DNA from: Hemerocallis citrina
Taxonomy: Eukaryota; Streptophyta; Magnoliopsida; Asparagales; Asphodelaceae
NCBI GenBank assembly: GCA_017893485.1
Contig: CM030368.1
Coordinates: 176,572,504-176,636,503, forward strand
Length of the DNA: 64,000 nt
Direction of reading: 5' to 3'
The notes beneath the pieces are model-generated. The model was not told where the DNA came from, did no database searches, and worked only from the letters and a program-made list of their open reading frames with translations. The stretch's first letter is position 1; the number at the start of each line of letters is the position of its first letter. The translations under genes and the position numbers were made by a program. Below are positions 13,601-23,727 of this stretch, piece after piece.

Positions 13601-16600
13601 TTATTCTATAGATAAAAAGCTGAACATTTGGCAGATTTAGGGATTTAGTTATTAAGCGAATTATTTCAGATCAGTTATGTATTTATTAGTACTTCTATCA
13701 TGGCTGCATAACCAAGTCCAAGTTTGGTTTTTCAAATTTTTTTTTTTTTTGAAGAAAATTGTTTAAAATATTGTTCATGGTATGACATCCCTATATTTAC
13801 GTTATTTTCCATTTAATATGATGGGTTTAACCATAAATTTTACTGAACCTTGTAAACAAATTAGCATTTCTTGTCACTAATGACGTACATTCTGAAACAA
13901 TAAATATGTGCAGCCCTGCTCATGTGATGCCTTTGCTGGAAATTGTCCGCACAGAAAAGACATCTCCACAAGTAATACTTGATCTCATGACTGTTGGGAA
14001 GGCTATAAAGAAAGTTCCTATCGTGGTTGGGAACTGCACAGGGTTTGCTGTTAACCGTACTTTCTTCCCATACACCCAAGGAGCACATTTGTTGGCACAT
14101 CTTGGTGTTGATGCGTTCAGAATTGATAGGGTAATCACCAACTTTGGCATGCCGATGGGTCCTTTTCAGTAAGTTTTTCTTCATCCATCAGACCCCTACT
14201 TGCACGCTGCATAAACTAAAAAAGAGTCTGAAACTGACTTATATAAGGTCATGTGAATTGAAGTGCTTCCAATCATATACAGTTAAGCTGAACTCCATAA
14301 ACAAAATTATACTGTATGCCATGATTTTGTTAGTCCTTGATATCTATCCTGATGGTGTAAACTATTATAAGAATGCAGCTTAAAGTTATACTTATTAAAA
14401 TTTCTTGTTGCATCACCTTTGTTTCTTATTGTTTTACTTAGTTTGTTTTCACAGGAAATAGTGTTTTATTAGGTGGAAGGTGATAGTGTGAAACTAGTAC
14501 AACTTTTAAGAAATCATTTGCAAATTTAGCTCTTCTAGAGACACATGAATTTAATTTTTAGATTGTTTAACTTAGTTAATTTGCCATCTTCCTTAAAACA
14601 TCCTAGTTAGCATGCACTGCATTTAATCAAAAGGGTTTTGAGAAGTGAGCATATGCATTAGAATTCAGAAGTTGTCACTGTTCCACGCGCTTACTATTCA
14701 CCACCCTGCAAAATCATTGTTCTTACTAAAACCATGCCTTCCATGGATTGTTTAAAAGATGATTCTCTATCTTGATTTTTATTTAGCATGTAGTTGTATG
14801 CATGTGTGTATGTGTTAATAAATTTCCTTCTCTTACTACTCAGTGTCTGGCCTTGCATATTTATGGTTTAAACTGGATGTTACCTCTTTTCTTTATTTTT
14901 TCGTACTACAATTTATTCTCCTTGATCGCACGCAAGACCCACTTGCTGAGAATCTTAGATTATTTTGAATGATCGTTTCACTCTGGAAGGTGCTAAAGTA
15001 AATATATTGAACATTCAATATAACTTACTCTCATTCAAATTTTCTTCACTCTGAAGTGTTGCTTTGCATATTCATGGTTATAAATGGGATATTTTCTTTT
15101 TTCTTGATTTTTTCATACTGCAGTTTATTATCTCTTTAATCGCAATACAAGTTACTCTCTTGTATGATACTGGAAATCAGTACGAGAGCTATCTACCAAA
15201 TGCTTGGATTTCGTATTGTTGAATTGTGTATAGAGGCATTTCTAGGGTGCAGATCCACCTGTTAGCAGTCAAAAAGTTTTCTGCAGTTCAATTTCTCACA
15301 GTTGCAATAGTTTGACGGTTGCCCAAATGAAACATTTATAACTTACTGAATTGAAGTTATGGTTGTCCAGCATTTTTGCTTGGGACAACTGAATAGCCCA
15401 TGTGTAATCTATTGTGCTAACTAATAGTTCAGTTCTACTTTGAGTTTGTTTTTTTTCATTTAATCTCCTTAAATATGTATTTGCTGATTAAGTTCCATAA
15501 TTGTTTGTATGTTCTCTGAGCCCAAATTAAATAATCAGTTGAAATAGGTCCAATTTGTATTTTCCTTGTTCAAAACCAAAGAAATCAACTAACTTAGCTA
15601 ACCAGAGGTTTCATGAGGACATGAATGATCTAGCAACATCTTTATGCAGGGAGTCGCACCATAAATTTGGCATCTCTGGTTATCTAGGTCACTAGAGCAA
15701 TAATTTTGAATAGAATACCAAACATTGGACCTATTTCAACTAATTTACTTAAATAGAAGGCGGAACAGGAAGTACCTAGAATTGGGGGAAGCAAATACAC
15801 ATAAAAAAAGTTGGTCATATGCAAAAGTCATACTCTAATACTTTATGAAGTTTTTTTTTCCCTTTTTCTTTTGGCGTTCTATTTGAGGTGGTCTGATTTT
15901 TCTGTGTTTGTTTTTGAAGACTCGCTGATGTTGCGGGATATGGAGTAGCTTTGGCGGTCAAGTCGATATATGCATCTGCCTTTGCCGGTCGGGTTTTTGA
16001 GTCTGATCTGATGGAGCTTTTGGTTAAAAGTGGTCGCCAAGGTATTGAAGTGAATTGATAGATGTATAGATACATTTATACTATTATTAGTCTGTTACAA
16101 TATATCTTGCTGTTGCTTTGACATCTTTCCATTCTGCAGTATAATTTTTTATGCCCATCAGTGTTTATTTTTGTCTGACAGGAAAAGCCAATGGTAAGGG
16201 ATTCTACCTATATGAGAAGGGAAGCAAGCCCAAACCGGATCTTTCTGTGCAGGCAGTGATTGAGGAGTCTAGAAGGCTTGTTAACATGAATAATGGAAAG
16301 GTACTGTCACCCACTCACACACAGACCGAGCCACCCATTTCCTCTGTTTTTGTATGCATGCCTTTGTTTTTGCAAACTGTATAGCGTGTTCTGTTCAAAA
16401 TAGATAGTGCCTAACCTAATTAATTATGTTGTTCAGAGCATCTCTATCAGCGACCAAGACATTTTGGAGATGGTTTTCTTTCCTGTTGTCAACGAAGCAT
16501 GCAGAGTTATGGATGAAGGAGTTGTAGTTAGAGCATCAGATCTTGACATTGCATCTATTCTTGGAATGGGTTTCCCCAAGTATAGGTTAGTTATCATGAC

Positions 16601-19600
16601 TTGTATGTTCCAAGTCTGTCAGGGACCACAAAATTAACCATATCTGAGAGCTTGATATGGATATGCAAATTATTTTAGTATGCCGTTACTTGAGGGTTTA
16701 AGCCGCTGAATGAATGGTTATGCCATCATCCCATGGAACTATTTCTTGTAAAAGTTAGGTTAGGCCATGGAACCTCACTGCGAGTTAGAAAGCTCAAACT
16801 AATCTAAAAATTTATGATTTGTTGCAAATCCCCAAGTAAAGTCAGCCACAAGTAAATGGTTCCTGAATAACTTTGGAGGATATTTGGAAGGTTTACATTT
16901 TCCACACGCCTAAAATTTGCAGTCACTCAGGCACAGTTTAAAGTGCATGCATATAGAAACTAACAAAATTCACTTGGACTAGAAAATATTAGGCGATGGA
17001 ATAAGATTCATCTGATGAACAGAGACGTTCATCTATCGGCGATTGATTATTTGCATAATTTAATCATATGCATTCTCTTTTGTGCACATGATAGCATAAT
17101 CATTGCATTCTCTTTTTGCAATCTAGGTGAAAGACTGATGATATTCTATAATAGATGCTCAAGGACTACGATATACCATGCGTAGGAAGTGCTGTTGAGT
17201 AGGGTTAGACATGCTATGATTTGGAATATTTTCCTGACATGGTGGATCATTTATATCTGTAGTTCTAACCAACAATATCCATATATCCTATGCGTCCTAT
17301 AACATATGTGCCATATTAGTTATTTTTGTCTTAGACGGTGTATTCTTACCTGGTATAAACAGGTACTGTTCAAAACACATGTTTTATAGATCACATAATT
17401 ATGGATACCTCACTCTTCCTGTTGTATCTATATTCCTTGTAAGTTGTAACAAAGCTGAGCTAAATTACCCAGCAGGCATATTGTTCTCCATACTTCTGTA
17501 AATGCAATTAGGATGACATACAAAACCTGGCAAACTTGTTTTGCATGTGCCAGAGTAATCTAGTACTGTCTTTGCTCCCAAACTTGAGTTGCATGGATAT
17601 ACTGGAAAATAGATAGAGCAAAGGGAGCCTCATATTTCTAGGAGGAATATTTCATTGTATAGAGTAGTACGATAGGACTCTATATAGACGATCAATGTCG
17701 TTCTTTAAATTTATAATATCATAAAACACGTGTACAAAAGATAAAGTCGTTCGCATGCTTCTTTCCCATGCACCACATGATGCCAATTTGTTATATTATA
17801 GAAAAGCCATTCATTTTTCGACCAATTAAAGCATGAATAAACGATCTCCAGACCACTTGATAATTTGTAGGCGTACATGGTTTGACATACAGAACAAAGG
17901 GAATGGTGTCGATCGTCCATAGAGGATCCCACAAAAGTAGTTACAAGTACTATAGGAGAAAATCATCTCCTATACGTATGAGGTTCCCTTTACTCAAATA
18001 GATATTATGTACGGTAACTTCTTGTGTGGACCTAATCTTAGGATTCTGGACTACAGCTAATTGGAACCAAAGTTTTAAAGGCAGTAGGTGAGATGACTTT
18101 ATTGCAATCAAAATGGCAGGGCAGATCAACGAAAATAAATGAAAATAAGTCAGAATAAGATTAAAATAAATTAAATCAAAAGAAGAAGAAGAAAATAAAT
18201 CAGAGGTAAAACACTAAAAGACGTGATGATTCTTACATATACATTTCTTCCCATGAGAATTCTACAAAAATCTTAAACTTTTTCACAAATCTATATTTAC
18301 AAGCATTCTCTTCATTTCGCCTGGATTTCTCTTGAAGTCAATAATGAAGTAATGGTAGTCCACGAAACGGGAGTTTTAGGTTTCACTTTTCATCACTTAG
18401 TTTGTTGTTATAGGCCAACAATAGGGTTTCCTTTTATTTTTAGTCTGCTATTTGAAGCAAGTATTCAGAAACACTCAATCGAAGAGTTAAAAATTATATT
18501 ACTGTGATTGTCATCATAAAGAACGTACAAATCTCAATACCTAATCAATTATATATGCCTATTCAGACAAATTTAGCCCTTTTCATTTTCTGTTCTTGAG
18601 TACTGTAACCTATCGTATATTCCCTTTTTTTATCAAAATTGAATTTGCTTATTTATTTAGAGACATGTTCTTAACTTGATGAAGTTACTTGATGCACTTT
18701 AAGTGTTATTGCGAACACTGACAAACTTTGAATTTTGCCAAGTTCGTTAGATATAGATAGATAGATATATATATATTCTCATCTAATTTTTAACATGCTT
18801 TATGGTGTGTGTGTATATATATATATATATTTCTCATCCCATCTCAATTTTTTTAGCTCATTCTTCTTAGCTCTGTTATCATTCTGTTTTCGCAGGGGTG
18901 GTCTTGTGTTTTGGGCGGATACAGTAGGAGCTTCTTACATCTACTCAAAGCTTAACAAATGGGCTGAAGCTCATGGTGCTTTTTTCAAACCATCACCATA
19001 TCTAGAAGAAAGAGCTAAGAAAAGTCTGCCTTTGGTATGTAGCTTTCTCTTTCCTATCTGCCATCTCTAAATATGTTTTGGCAGATTTCCACATTTTGTT
19101 TATGGTTGCATCTACCATGTTTTTCGCAGCTATTCTCATTTTGCTTTCTAAATCATTTACTCTGTTTTGCAAATGTGGGATCTGTTAAGAGGAAAATCAT
19201 CTTATATGTATGGCAGAGGAAACTAGAGTGTCAACTATCATAAAATTTTGGTTTTCCTTCCCTTGTTTATACCATAGGACTTGTCAGGTTTAACACTTTT
19301 AGGTTCTCTAGAAGAGGAGCCATCATGAAAATGAAATGCTATAATGTTTGTCGGATATCTGGCATCATGTTTATTAGCAATTTGGACACAAGCATAGAAC
19401 AAAAATTCTTAGAAACTAAATAGAGCAGATTTTAGAGCAGCAATGAATTTGCAGATTTACTGTACAAGTTTAAATTCGGTTCTTGAGGGTATCCAGAGGC
19501 ACTGATTGCTATGATTTCTATGGAAAATCGTGCATAATATTTCCCCCCTCTTTCACACTACTTGTACATTACTAGAAGAAGGCGGTTCTCACAATCTATT

Positions 19601-20139
19601 AATGCAAAAGCATTTTACATGGGCGCCACCTTCGTTCTAGGTATTGTGTAACTAGTGCAAAAGTTGTTGAAAAAAGTAGTACACGGACCAGGTTTCTTTC
19701 CAAAACAGTACAAATCTATTCAAACCATGAAAATAACAAAAGGAACCGAAAAATTGTGAATTCCTAGCAGAACTTCTGCATGCTGCACCTCACTTGTTGC
19801 ATGATGCTGCACCTCAATTGTTGCATGCTCGTATAAATGACTGAGCTCTCATTTAGTTGGGTTCGACTTTACTTGATTGTGGCATTCAATACATGTAGAA
19901 AGTTCAGCTTAACGACTCTGGATGTATTCCCTAGAACAAAGTTTATGCAGACACGTCTTTGACTTGAATTTTCAACATAGTTTCTTTTATCTTAATATCA
20001 AATTATCATGTCTTTGATCCTAAACAGTTCTGACACAGACTGAAATTGTTATTGTTATCCTATACTGACTAATTTCCTATCGTTATTGCAGAGCATGACT
20101 AAATTGTCTCCATCACAAGCTTCTAGGTCTCGCCTGTGA
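998..20139 (+). CDS. AIM1: Peroxisomal multifunctional beta-oxidation protein, AIM1/MFP2 type (5' partial, 11 exons)
   Basis: The family is a bifunctional 2-trans-enoyl-CoA hydratase / L-3-hydroxyacyl-CoA dehydrogenase acting in peroxisomal fatty-acid beta-oxidation. Exons, each bounded by AG/GT and joining in frame: 998-1300, 1603-1689, 10152-10326, 10576-10697, 13330-13493, 13914-14168, 15920-16041, 16182-16300, 16437-16585, 18896-19034, 20092-20139. They encode 560 residues; family members are about 720, so roughly 160 N-terminal hydratase residues lie upstream of the window. Visible motifs are the end of the hydratase domain, the Rossmann loop [14 protein letters not shown] (exon 3), the dehydrogenase signature [15 protein letters not shown] across exons 5/6, the C-terminal dehydrogenase domains, and a terminal SRL (PTS1 peroxisomal signal). 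Wording such as [16 protein letters not shown] and PNMPQH is closer to AIM1 than to MFP2 as I remember them. No stop or frameshift is seen in the spliced product. Intron 2 is 8.46 kb because of transposon insertions. Confidence 0.93.
1603..1689 (+). CDS. AIM1: AIM1 exon (linker helix)
   Basis: 29 codons in phase 0, encoding [10 protein letters not shown]...FFSQRATSK, which links the hydratase and dehydrogenase halves. Acceptor TTCAG, donor GTACTT. The following intron (1690-10151) is the TE-laden one. Confidence 0.92.
1879..2346 (+). repeat. Copia 5' LTR
   Basis: 468 bp, starting TATTGAAATT and ending TTTCTCTACA. It contains a TATAAATA-type box at about 2124-2131 (GCCTATAAATAGCTC). It matches the 3' LTR throughout. 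The first part of the long open frame beginning at 2276 is LTR sequence and not gag. Confidence 0.93.
2347..2360 (+). promoter_or_regulatory. Copia primer-binding site
   Basis: TGGTATCAGAGCCA directly follows the LTR terminus. It is the usual plant LTR-retrotransposon site complementary to the 3' end of initiator Met-tRNA. Confidence 0.9.
2417..6424 (+). pseudogene. Copia gag-pol polyprotein (two nonsense codons)
   Basis: One frame of 1335 codons from ATG 2417 to TGA 6422-6424, interrupted by TAA at 5258-5260 and TGA at 5348-5350. Domains in order: gag; CCHC zinc knuckle [14 protein letters not shown] (from residue 248); aspartic protease [10 protein letters not shown] (Asp 308); integrase zinc region HARLGH...CEGCQ; integrase DDE at Asp 506, Asp 569 (RTDNGGEF) and Glu 605 (QNGVAERK); reverse transcriptase with YVDD (first Asp 1017); RNase H with [13 protein letters not shown] and DNQSAIKL. 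Both stops sit in conserved reverse-transcriptase text and are single transitions from the expected Gln and Trp codons. No frameshift is seen. The ATG at 2417 is preferred over 2276 because it lies downstream of the PBS. Confidence 0.93.
6411..6418 (+). promoter_or_regulatory. Copia polypurine tract
   Basis: AGGGGGAG abuts the 3' LTR start at 6419. It is the second-strand primer site, and its position supports an LTR start of TATTGAAA. Confidence 0.85.
6419..6886 (+). repeat. Copia 3' LTR
   Basis: 468 bp, with no difference from the 5' LTR found by reading the two side by side. The GTTTA target repeat follows it. Confidence 0.93.
7066..7389 (+). other. AIM1 intron 2 sequence
   Basis: No gene or repeat recognised between the Tourist-like MITE and the Helitron-like element. 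Confidence 0.5.
7390..7779 (+). mobile_element. Helitron-like element, copy 1
   Basis: Starts A|TCTATGTAATAAAACACAAAG and ends CTAG|T after the stem GTGCCGTAGGCA and a second small stem TGCCCAAGGGCA. It has TC and CTAG termini inserted between A and T, a subterminal hairpin and no target duplication, which is the Helitron end structure. The same ends occur at 53359-53821 and about 46912-47426. The interior holds a (TC)n(TA)n microsatellite at about 7555-7626 and no coding sequence. Confidence 0.68.
7780..9183 (+). other. AIM1 intron 2 sequence with a possible captured exon fragment
   Basis: Mostly AT-rich non-coding DNA. The only coding-like piece is at 8066-8149, listed separately. A 26-bp tandem duplication (GAGCATCTTTTTGAAAGAGATGGAT) lies at about 8423-8473. 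Confidence 0.4.
8066..8149 (+). pseudogene. Possible captured first-exon fragment
   Basis: ATG at 8066 opens [28 protein letters not shown], ending at a donor-like CAT|GTAAGC. It is preceded by a pyrimidine-rich, then A-rich leader, resembling a 5' UTR plus first coding exon. It has no continuation within intron 2 and I do not recognise the protein. It may be a transposon-carried gene fragment or chance. Confidence 0.25.
9187..9732. mobile_element. TTA-flanked MITE, 546 bp
   Basis: The left end GAGCATCACAGTCGTTAG and the right end CGACTGTGGATGCTC are inverted repeats, flanked by TTA (9184-9186 and 9733-9735). The 3-bp TTA duplication suggests PIF/Harbinger (Tourist-like). Inside, about 9505-9546 holds a near-perfect palindrome centred on GACGAAACATGATGTTTCGTC. 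There is no coding capacity: the lysine-rich ORFs here are A-tract artefacts. Confidence 0.65.
9736..10151 (+). other. AIM1 intron 2, 3' end
   Basis: T-rich intron tail ending in TTTTGACAG. Nothing else recognised. Confidence 0.6.
10152..10326 (+). CDS. AIM1: AIM1 exon (NAD-binding Rossmann start)
   Basis: Encodes [20 protein letters not shown] followed by the [10 protein letters not shown] glycine-rich NAD-binding loop. It ends one base into a Gly codon (donor GTAATT), completed by GA at 10576. Confidence 0.92.
10576..10697 (+). CDS. AIM1: AIM1 exon (Rossmann fold continued)
   Basis: Encodes [20 protein letters not shown] and on to VDMVIE. Acceptor CACCAG, donor GTATGA. Phase is kept with both neighbouring exons. 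Confidence 0.92.
11410..12391. mobile_element. Mutator-like foldback MITE made of 25-bp palindromes
   Basis: 982 bp with terminal inverted repeats of about 170 bp (GAAAATTTTGCCG ... CGGCAAAATTTTC) and a perfect 9-bp duplication CCAATTATC (11401-11409, 12392-12400). Long TIRs plus 9 bp are the Mutator signature. The interior contains about nine palindromes of the form ATGCCGTTATT-NNN-AATAACGGCAT (near 11536, 11587, 11683, 11718, 11819, 12076, 12184, 12230, 12265) and a (GAT)n tract near 11963-11987. There is no transposase. It lies in the AIM1 intron between exons 4 and 5. Confidence 0.85.
12401..13329 (+). other. AIM1 intron 4, 3' part
   Basis: Ordinary AT-rich intron; no gene, repeat or RNA recognised. 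Confidence 0.5.
13330..13493 (+). CDS. AIM1: AIM1 exon (dehydrogenase core)
   Basis: Encodes [10 protein letters not shown] ... [13 protein letters not shown] ... RIVGAHFF. The last two bases (AG) pair with the first C of the next exon to make Ser in the HFFSP signature. Confidence 0.92.
13914..14168 (+). CDS. AIM1: AIM1 exon (hydroxyacyl-CoA dehydrogenase signature)
   Basis: Encodes [13 protein letters not shown], then [17 protein letters not shown] and FGMPMGPF. This is the end of the NAD-binding domain and the start of the first C-terminal domain. The donor GTAAGT follows 14168. Confidence 0.92.
14169..15919 (+). other. AIM1 intron 6 with a diverged internal duplication
   Basis: No coding sequence. 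Two stretches (about 14840-14935 and 15050-15150) share blocks such as TTGCATATTYATGGTT, a T-rich run, RTACTRCARTTTATT and ATCGCA. They look like an old local duplication about 220 bp apart. Confidence 0.45.
15920..16041 (+). CDS. AIM1: AIM1 exon (first C-terminal dehydrogenase domain)
   Basis: Completes the split Gln codon and reads [19 protein letters not shown] ... LLVKSGRQ, with one base carried into the next exon. A 1.75-kb intron precedes it. Confidence 0.9.
16182..16300 (+). CDS. AIM1: AIM1 exon (KGFYLYEKG block)
   Basis: Encodes [20 protein letters not shown] through LVNMNNGK. The GxGFYxY block is conserved between the two C-terminal dehydrogenase repeats of the family. Confidence 0.92.
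16437..16585 (+). CDS. AIM1: AIM1 exon (second C-terminal domain)
   Basis: Encodes [20 protein letters not shown] ... [17 protein letters not shown] plus AG of an Arg codon. Donor GTTAGT. Confidence 0.92.
16586..18895 (+). other. AIM1 intron 9
   Basis: 2.3 kb, AT-rich, with (TA)n tracts at about 18756-18775 and 18812-18831. No gene or clear transposon ends seen. Confidence 0.5.
18896..19034 (+). CDS. AIM1: AIM1 exon ([11 protein letters not shown] block)
   Basis: Completes Arg and encodes [19 protein letters not shown] ... [13 protein letters not shown]. Acceptor TTCGCAG, donor GTATGT. Confidence 0.92.
19035..20091 (+). other. AIM1 last intron
   Basis: No feature recognised apart from a short duplicated phrase CTGCACCTCA(C/A)TTGTTGCATG near 19783-19830. 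Confidence 0.5.
20092..20139 (+). CDS. AIM1: AIM1 last exon with PTS1 peroxisome signal
   Basis: Sixteen codons, [15 protein letters not shown] plus TGA. The C-terminal SRL is a canonical type-1 peroxisomal targeting signal, which fixes the end of the gene. Confidence 0.93.
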   Translation, partial: SMTKLSPSQASRSRL

Positions 20140-21290
20140 GGAGGTGGGTTTCTCTGCACAATGTACATCAAAGACATCTTCTAAAGGGAGATTGAGAAGT
20201 CAACCCCAGTGATTACTTCTCTCGAAATACAAGTAATAAGTTTAAGTTTGATGAATAAGTAAAATAAGGTTACACTGTTTCAGTATGGTGTTCAAGTTAA
20301 TTTTGTATGTCTGAAGCTCCAAATGTAGAAAAAACTGAGATTGATAGAAAAGTCCCCAGAAATAAACTGTTTTCCAAAATTTGGATATTGCTACAATGAT
20401 ATAGTGTAATATCAGATGTGCAAATTATTAATATGGTATAGTTTTTTTTAAATGCAAATTTACTTCTAAGTCATCTTCTCTTCTTGTCACTTTTTTTTTG
20501 TTGAAGAAAGTTTCTCTTTTTGTCACTTTTGATGGGCCATTAATCGCCATCTAGTAGTTTATCAATTAGGCCTTGTATATTTGTTGGTAGATAGATGTGC
20601 ACGGTTAATATCAGGTAGACCAAATTCGGAACAAGTGAGGTCAATTACAAAACTATTTAATGTGCATGGTGCATGTATGGGGGTGTTTGTTTGCAGATCC
20701 AGATCCATTTGATTCACTTGTAGCTACCATAATTAGATAAGATAGTATAATTTTGCAAATAGCATTTGTTTTGTAAATCTTATCATTTGCATTTGTTTTG
20801 GATACCCTAAAAAGGCATTCTGAAGGATCAAGAATTATATAGGTAATTTGTTTGTTCGGAATGTTAAATGTTTGGGATACTTTGAGCTGTCGTCACCAGT
20901 TTCGTTATTTTCTCTTTATAAACTAGGGTGATCATACTCCGGATTTTTCTTAAGAAAAAACATCTACTTAAGAAAAAAACCAACAAGGATTCTTGGTTCG
21001 CTTCCCTAGCTAGATCATGTGGATTACATCAGAGCAAGCAAAGCTACTCTGTAATGATTCAGTAAGCATCGTTGGAGTGTGCCTCGTTTAAGTCTTACTG
21101 ATCTAATTTGTTTGACCACTGTGCTAAGGCATCACCTTTGAGACACATTTGAGTACCTCCAAAAACCAACTAAAATGATGGTACTTTTAGGATCAGTTAT
21201 GACTTTAGGACTATAATTTAAACTATTCATGATTAACATAAAAGCGTTTTGCCATACTTTGGTCTATTTCCTTCATCACGAAACAAAATG
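20140..21290 (+). other. AIM1 3' UTR and downstream spacer
   Basis: A/T-rich sequence after the TGA, with AATAAG-type signals at about 20252-20270 that could serve polyadenylation. No other gene found. Confidence 0.45.
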
Positions 21291-22396
21291 GAATTTTTTT
21301 TCCGTCATAGGCCACTTTTTGAAAATATTTGTGTTTTTGGACCAGTTCCCCAACTATTAGCACTTTTGGACTACTTTGTGCCATGTCAACAGCGGCTGCT
21401 ATTCCCAATAGCGGCCTCTTCATTTCGAGGTCGCTAATGGAAATAGCGACCTATGTTTTATTTTTTATTTTTGAATTTTTTGTTTGCCGTCGCTATTCCC
21501 ACTAACGAGCTTAGTATAATGAGGTTAGTGAGCTCGAATGAATGTATTGAGACACTTAGGCTGTGTTTGGATAGCTTTTTTTATACCCTTTTTTCGTTTT
21601 CTAAAACCAAAAAGGCGTTTGGTTACCCTCTTCTCAAAGCAATTTTTTGCTTCTCATTTTCAGAAAAATTCAAAGCGGTCATTTCTTAACCCTTCCTCTC
21701 TCTTTTTTGACGAGGACCTCTCTCTCGTCCTGAGGCCTCTTTACTCCCTCTTGACTCCCATCAACCGTCTCCTTTACTCCCTCTTTACTCCCATCAATCG
21801 TCTCCTTTCTTTTGCGATACTGTTTTCTCACTTCTCAAGCACCACGCTCGATCTGTCTTTAATCCCTCAAAATCTACCCAAAAAATCAACGAATTAGGGG
21901 TTCATGGTCTGTGAGCCCAGATCTGCTTACAGTAGAAAGTGTCTTCGAGAACGGTGCAGTCGAATCAAACGTTGGCTGAGCAAACCAAGATATGTTTGAA
22001 TTTGAACCAAATTTTTTACACCTTACAATGTTAGAGGGTTTCGGTTGCGCGAGGAGATAATTCCAGATCTGTGGTTTATTTTTTCCTGTTTTTTGTTTTT
22101 TTTTCCCGGACTGATTTGAGGGATTAAAGAATTTTTATGAAATGGATTTGGAGATGATGAGTTCTGATCCTATTGTCCACTACACTCCTAACTATTGGCT
22201 TTCCAAATCGAATTATTGGATTAACGAGATACCATTTTGTTCCTGTGAATTAAAAAAAGTTTTTGTCAAATATTGTTGAAAGAAGCCATCATCTACAAAT
22301 TATTATAGTAACCTGAGAAAATAATTTCCGTTCACTGTTATAGTTCAGCAATTGATGATTGTTTTATTTTATTTATCGTTTCTGTCGCTAATATAG

Positions 22397-23391
22397 ATGA
22401 CTAGTAAGGGGAAGGAGATGGAGGTGGATAGTGATATTGTCCTATGGCCATGTAATGAGCGGATATTTGTGGAATTGATGGAGGAGGAGGTCGACCGAAA
22501 TAGTCTGAAAAGTTCGATATTTGAAGGCAAAGTTTGACAACAATTTGTTGCAAGTTTGAATTGCATGTGTAATCGTACATACACTGTTAAACAATTAAAA
22601 GAGAAACATTCCAGACTTAGGATTAAGTGGTGGGAGTTTCACACTTTGAAGAACCAGAGTGGTATGGGTTGGGATGAAGACAACCATACAGTCACTTGCG
22701 AGACCCATGTTTGGGAGACATATGTCAAGGTTCACATATATCTTTATTTTTATAACAGTGTGTGATTATCATCTTAATATACTTATTCATGACTTTACTA
22801 CTTGTAAATGAACAACACAAATTTTTTGATTAGGCACACCCTGTGGCTAAAACATTCAAATCAAAGGGATTGGCCAATTATGATGCTTTGACCAAAATTT
22901 TTTGGGGGTCTACTGCCTAGGGCTTACTTTCTAGGGGTGTCTGACTTCGATGAGGAACGGAGGGTCAATTTTGAGTTTACCCCCCCCCCCCCCCCAATGC
23001 ACCACATGTAAATTTGGATGATGAGGATGATTATAAACCAATACGTTCGGGATCTCACAAGAGGCGATCTGGTGGGTCAAGTGGTCGACCAACAAAAAGC
23101 TCGAAGAATGAGAGAATGGATATTTGTCTTGATGCGAATACCTCTGCTAGTATTGCAAAAACTGAATATTATAAGAAGAAAATGGGCGACCGAAGTAATC
23201 GCTTGGATGTAGAAGATCCGTACTCCATTGGTAAGTGCATGGAAATAATCAATACGATGGATGGGCTTGATTACAAATTACTTGGTGTGGCAATGGACAG
23301 CATAGTTGCAAACCCTAGTTGGCGCCGTGGCTTCATTCTTATGAAACCGGAGCTTAGACTCTTGTGGTTGCAGAGTCTTGTAAAGGACTAG
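22397..23391 (+). pseudogene. Harbinger Myb/SANT-like ORF, broken
   Basis: From ATG 22397 the frame reads a Myb/SANT-like region typical of the Harbinger accessory protein (TYTVKQLKEKHSRLRIKWW ... GMGWDEDNHTV ... WETYVK). It is interrupted by TGA at 22535-22537, where Trp is expected. An intron with a weak GTTCAC donor (22730) ends at an AG before GCACACCCTG (about 22834). The next exon (KTFKSKGLANYD...) breaks down after about 22915 in several stops and a poly-C run (about 22981-22996). The tail 23014-23391 (DDEDDYKPIRSGSHKRRSGG ... ending LLWLQSLVKD) is open again. In active elements this protein assists the transposase; here it looks dead. Confidence 0.6.
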
Positions 23392-23727
23392 GGATCTCAT
23401 TTGTTTAAGTGGATCCAACCCAACGTATTGGTTAAATGTTTTAACAATTTATTTAAATATTTCTGTATGAGTACATTGTGAATATTTAATGGCACAATGT
23501 GTTGGATTTTAATTCGTAACGGTTTAATTTTAAATGCATTTGCTATTATTAGCTGTTGTCGCTGTTTTTTTTTTTTTTGGGGTTTAACATTGTTAGATAA
23601 CATAAAATGATAGGGTAATTGTTTATATAACCTCCACTATTGTTATAGTATTAAAACTCGAATATTCTTTATGCAAATGAATTCTATTTTTTCAAAGTGA
23701 GGTACTATTGCAAGTGCTACCATACTA

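Noticed and set aside
16151..16181. ATG at 16151 as a start for the [12 protein letters not shown]
   Set aside because: The acceptor TCTGACAG ends at 16181 and the phase joins the previous exon exactly.
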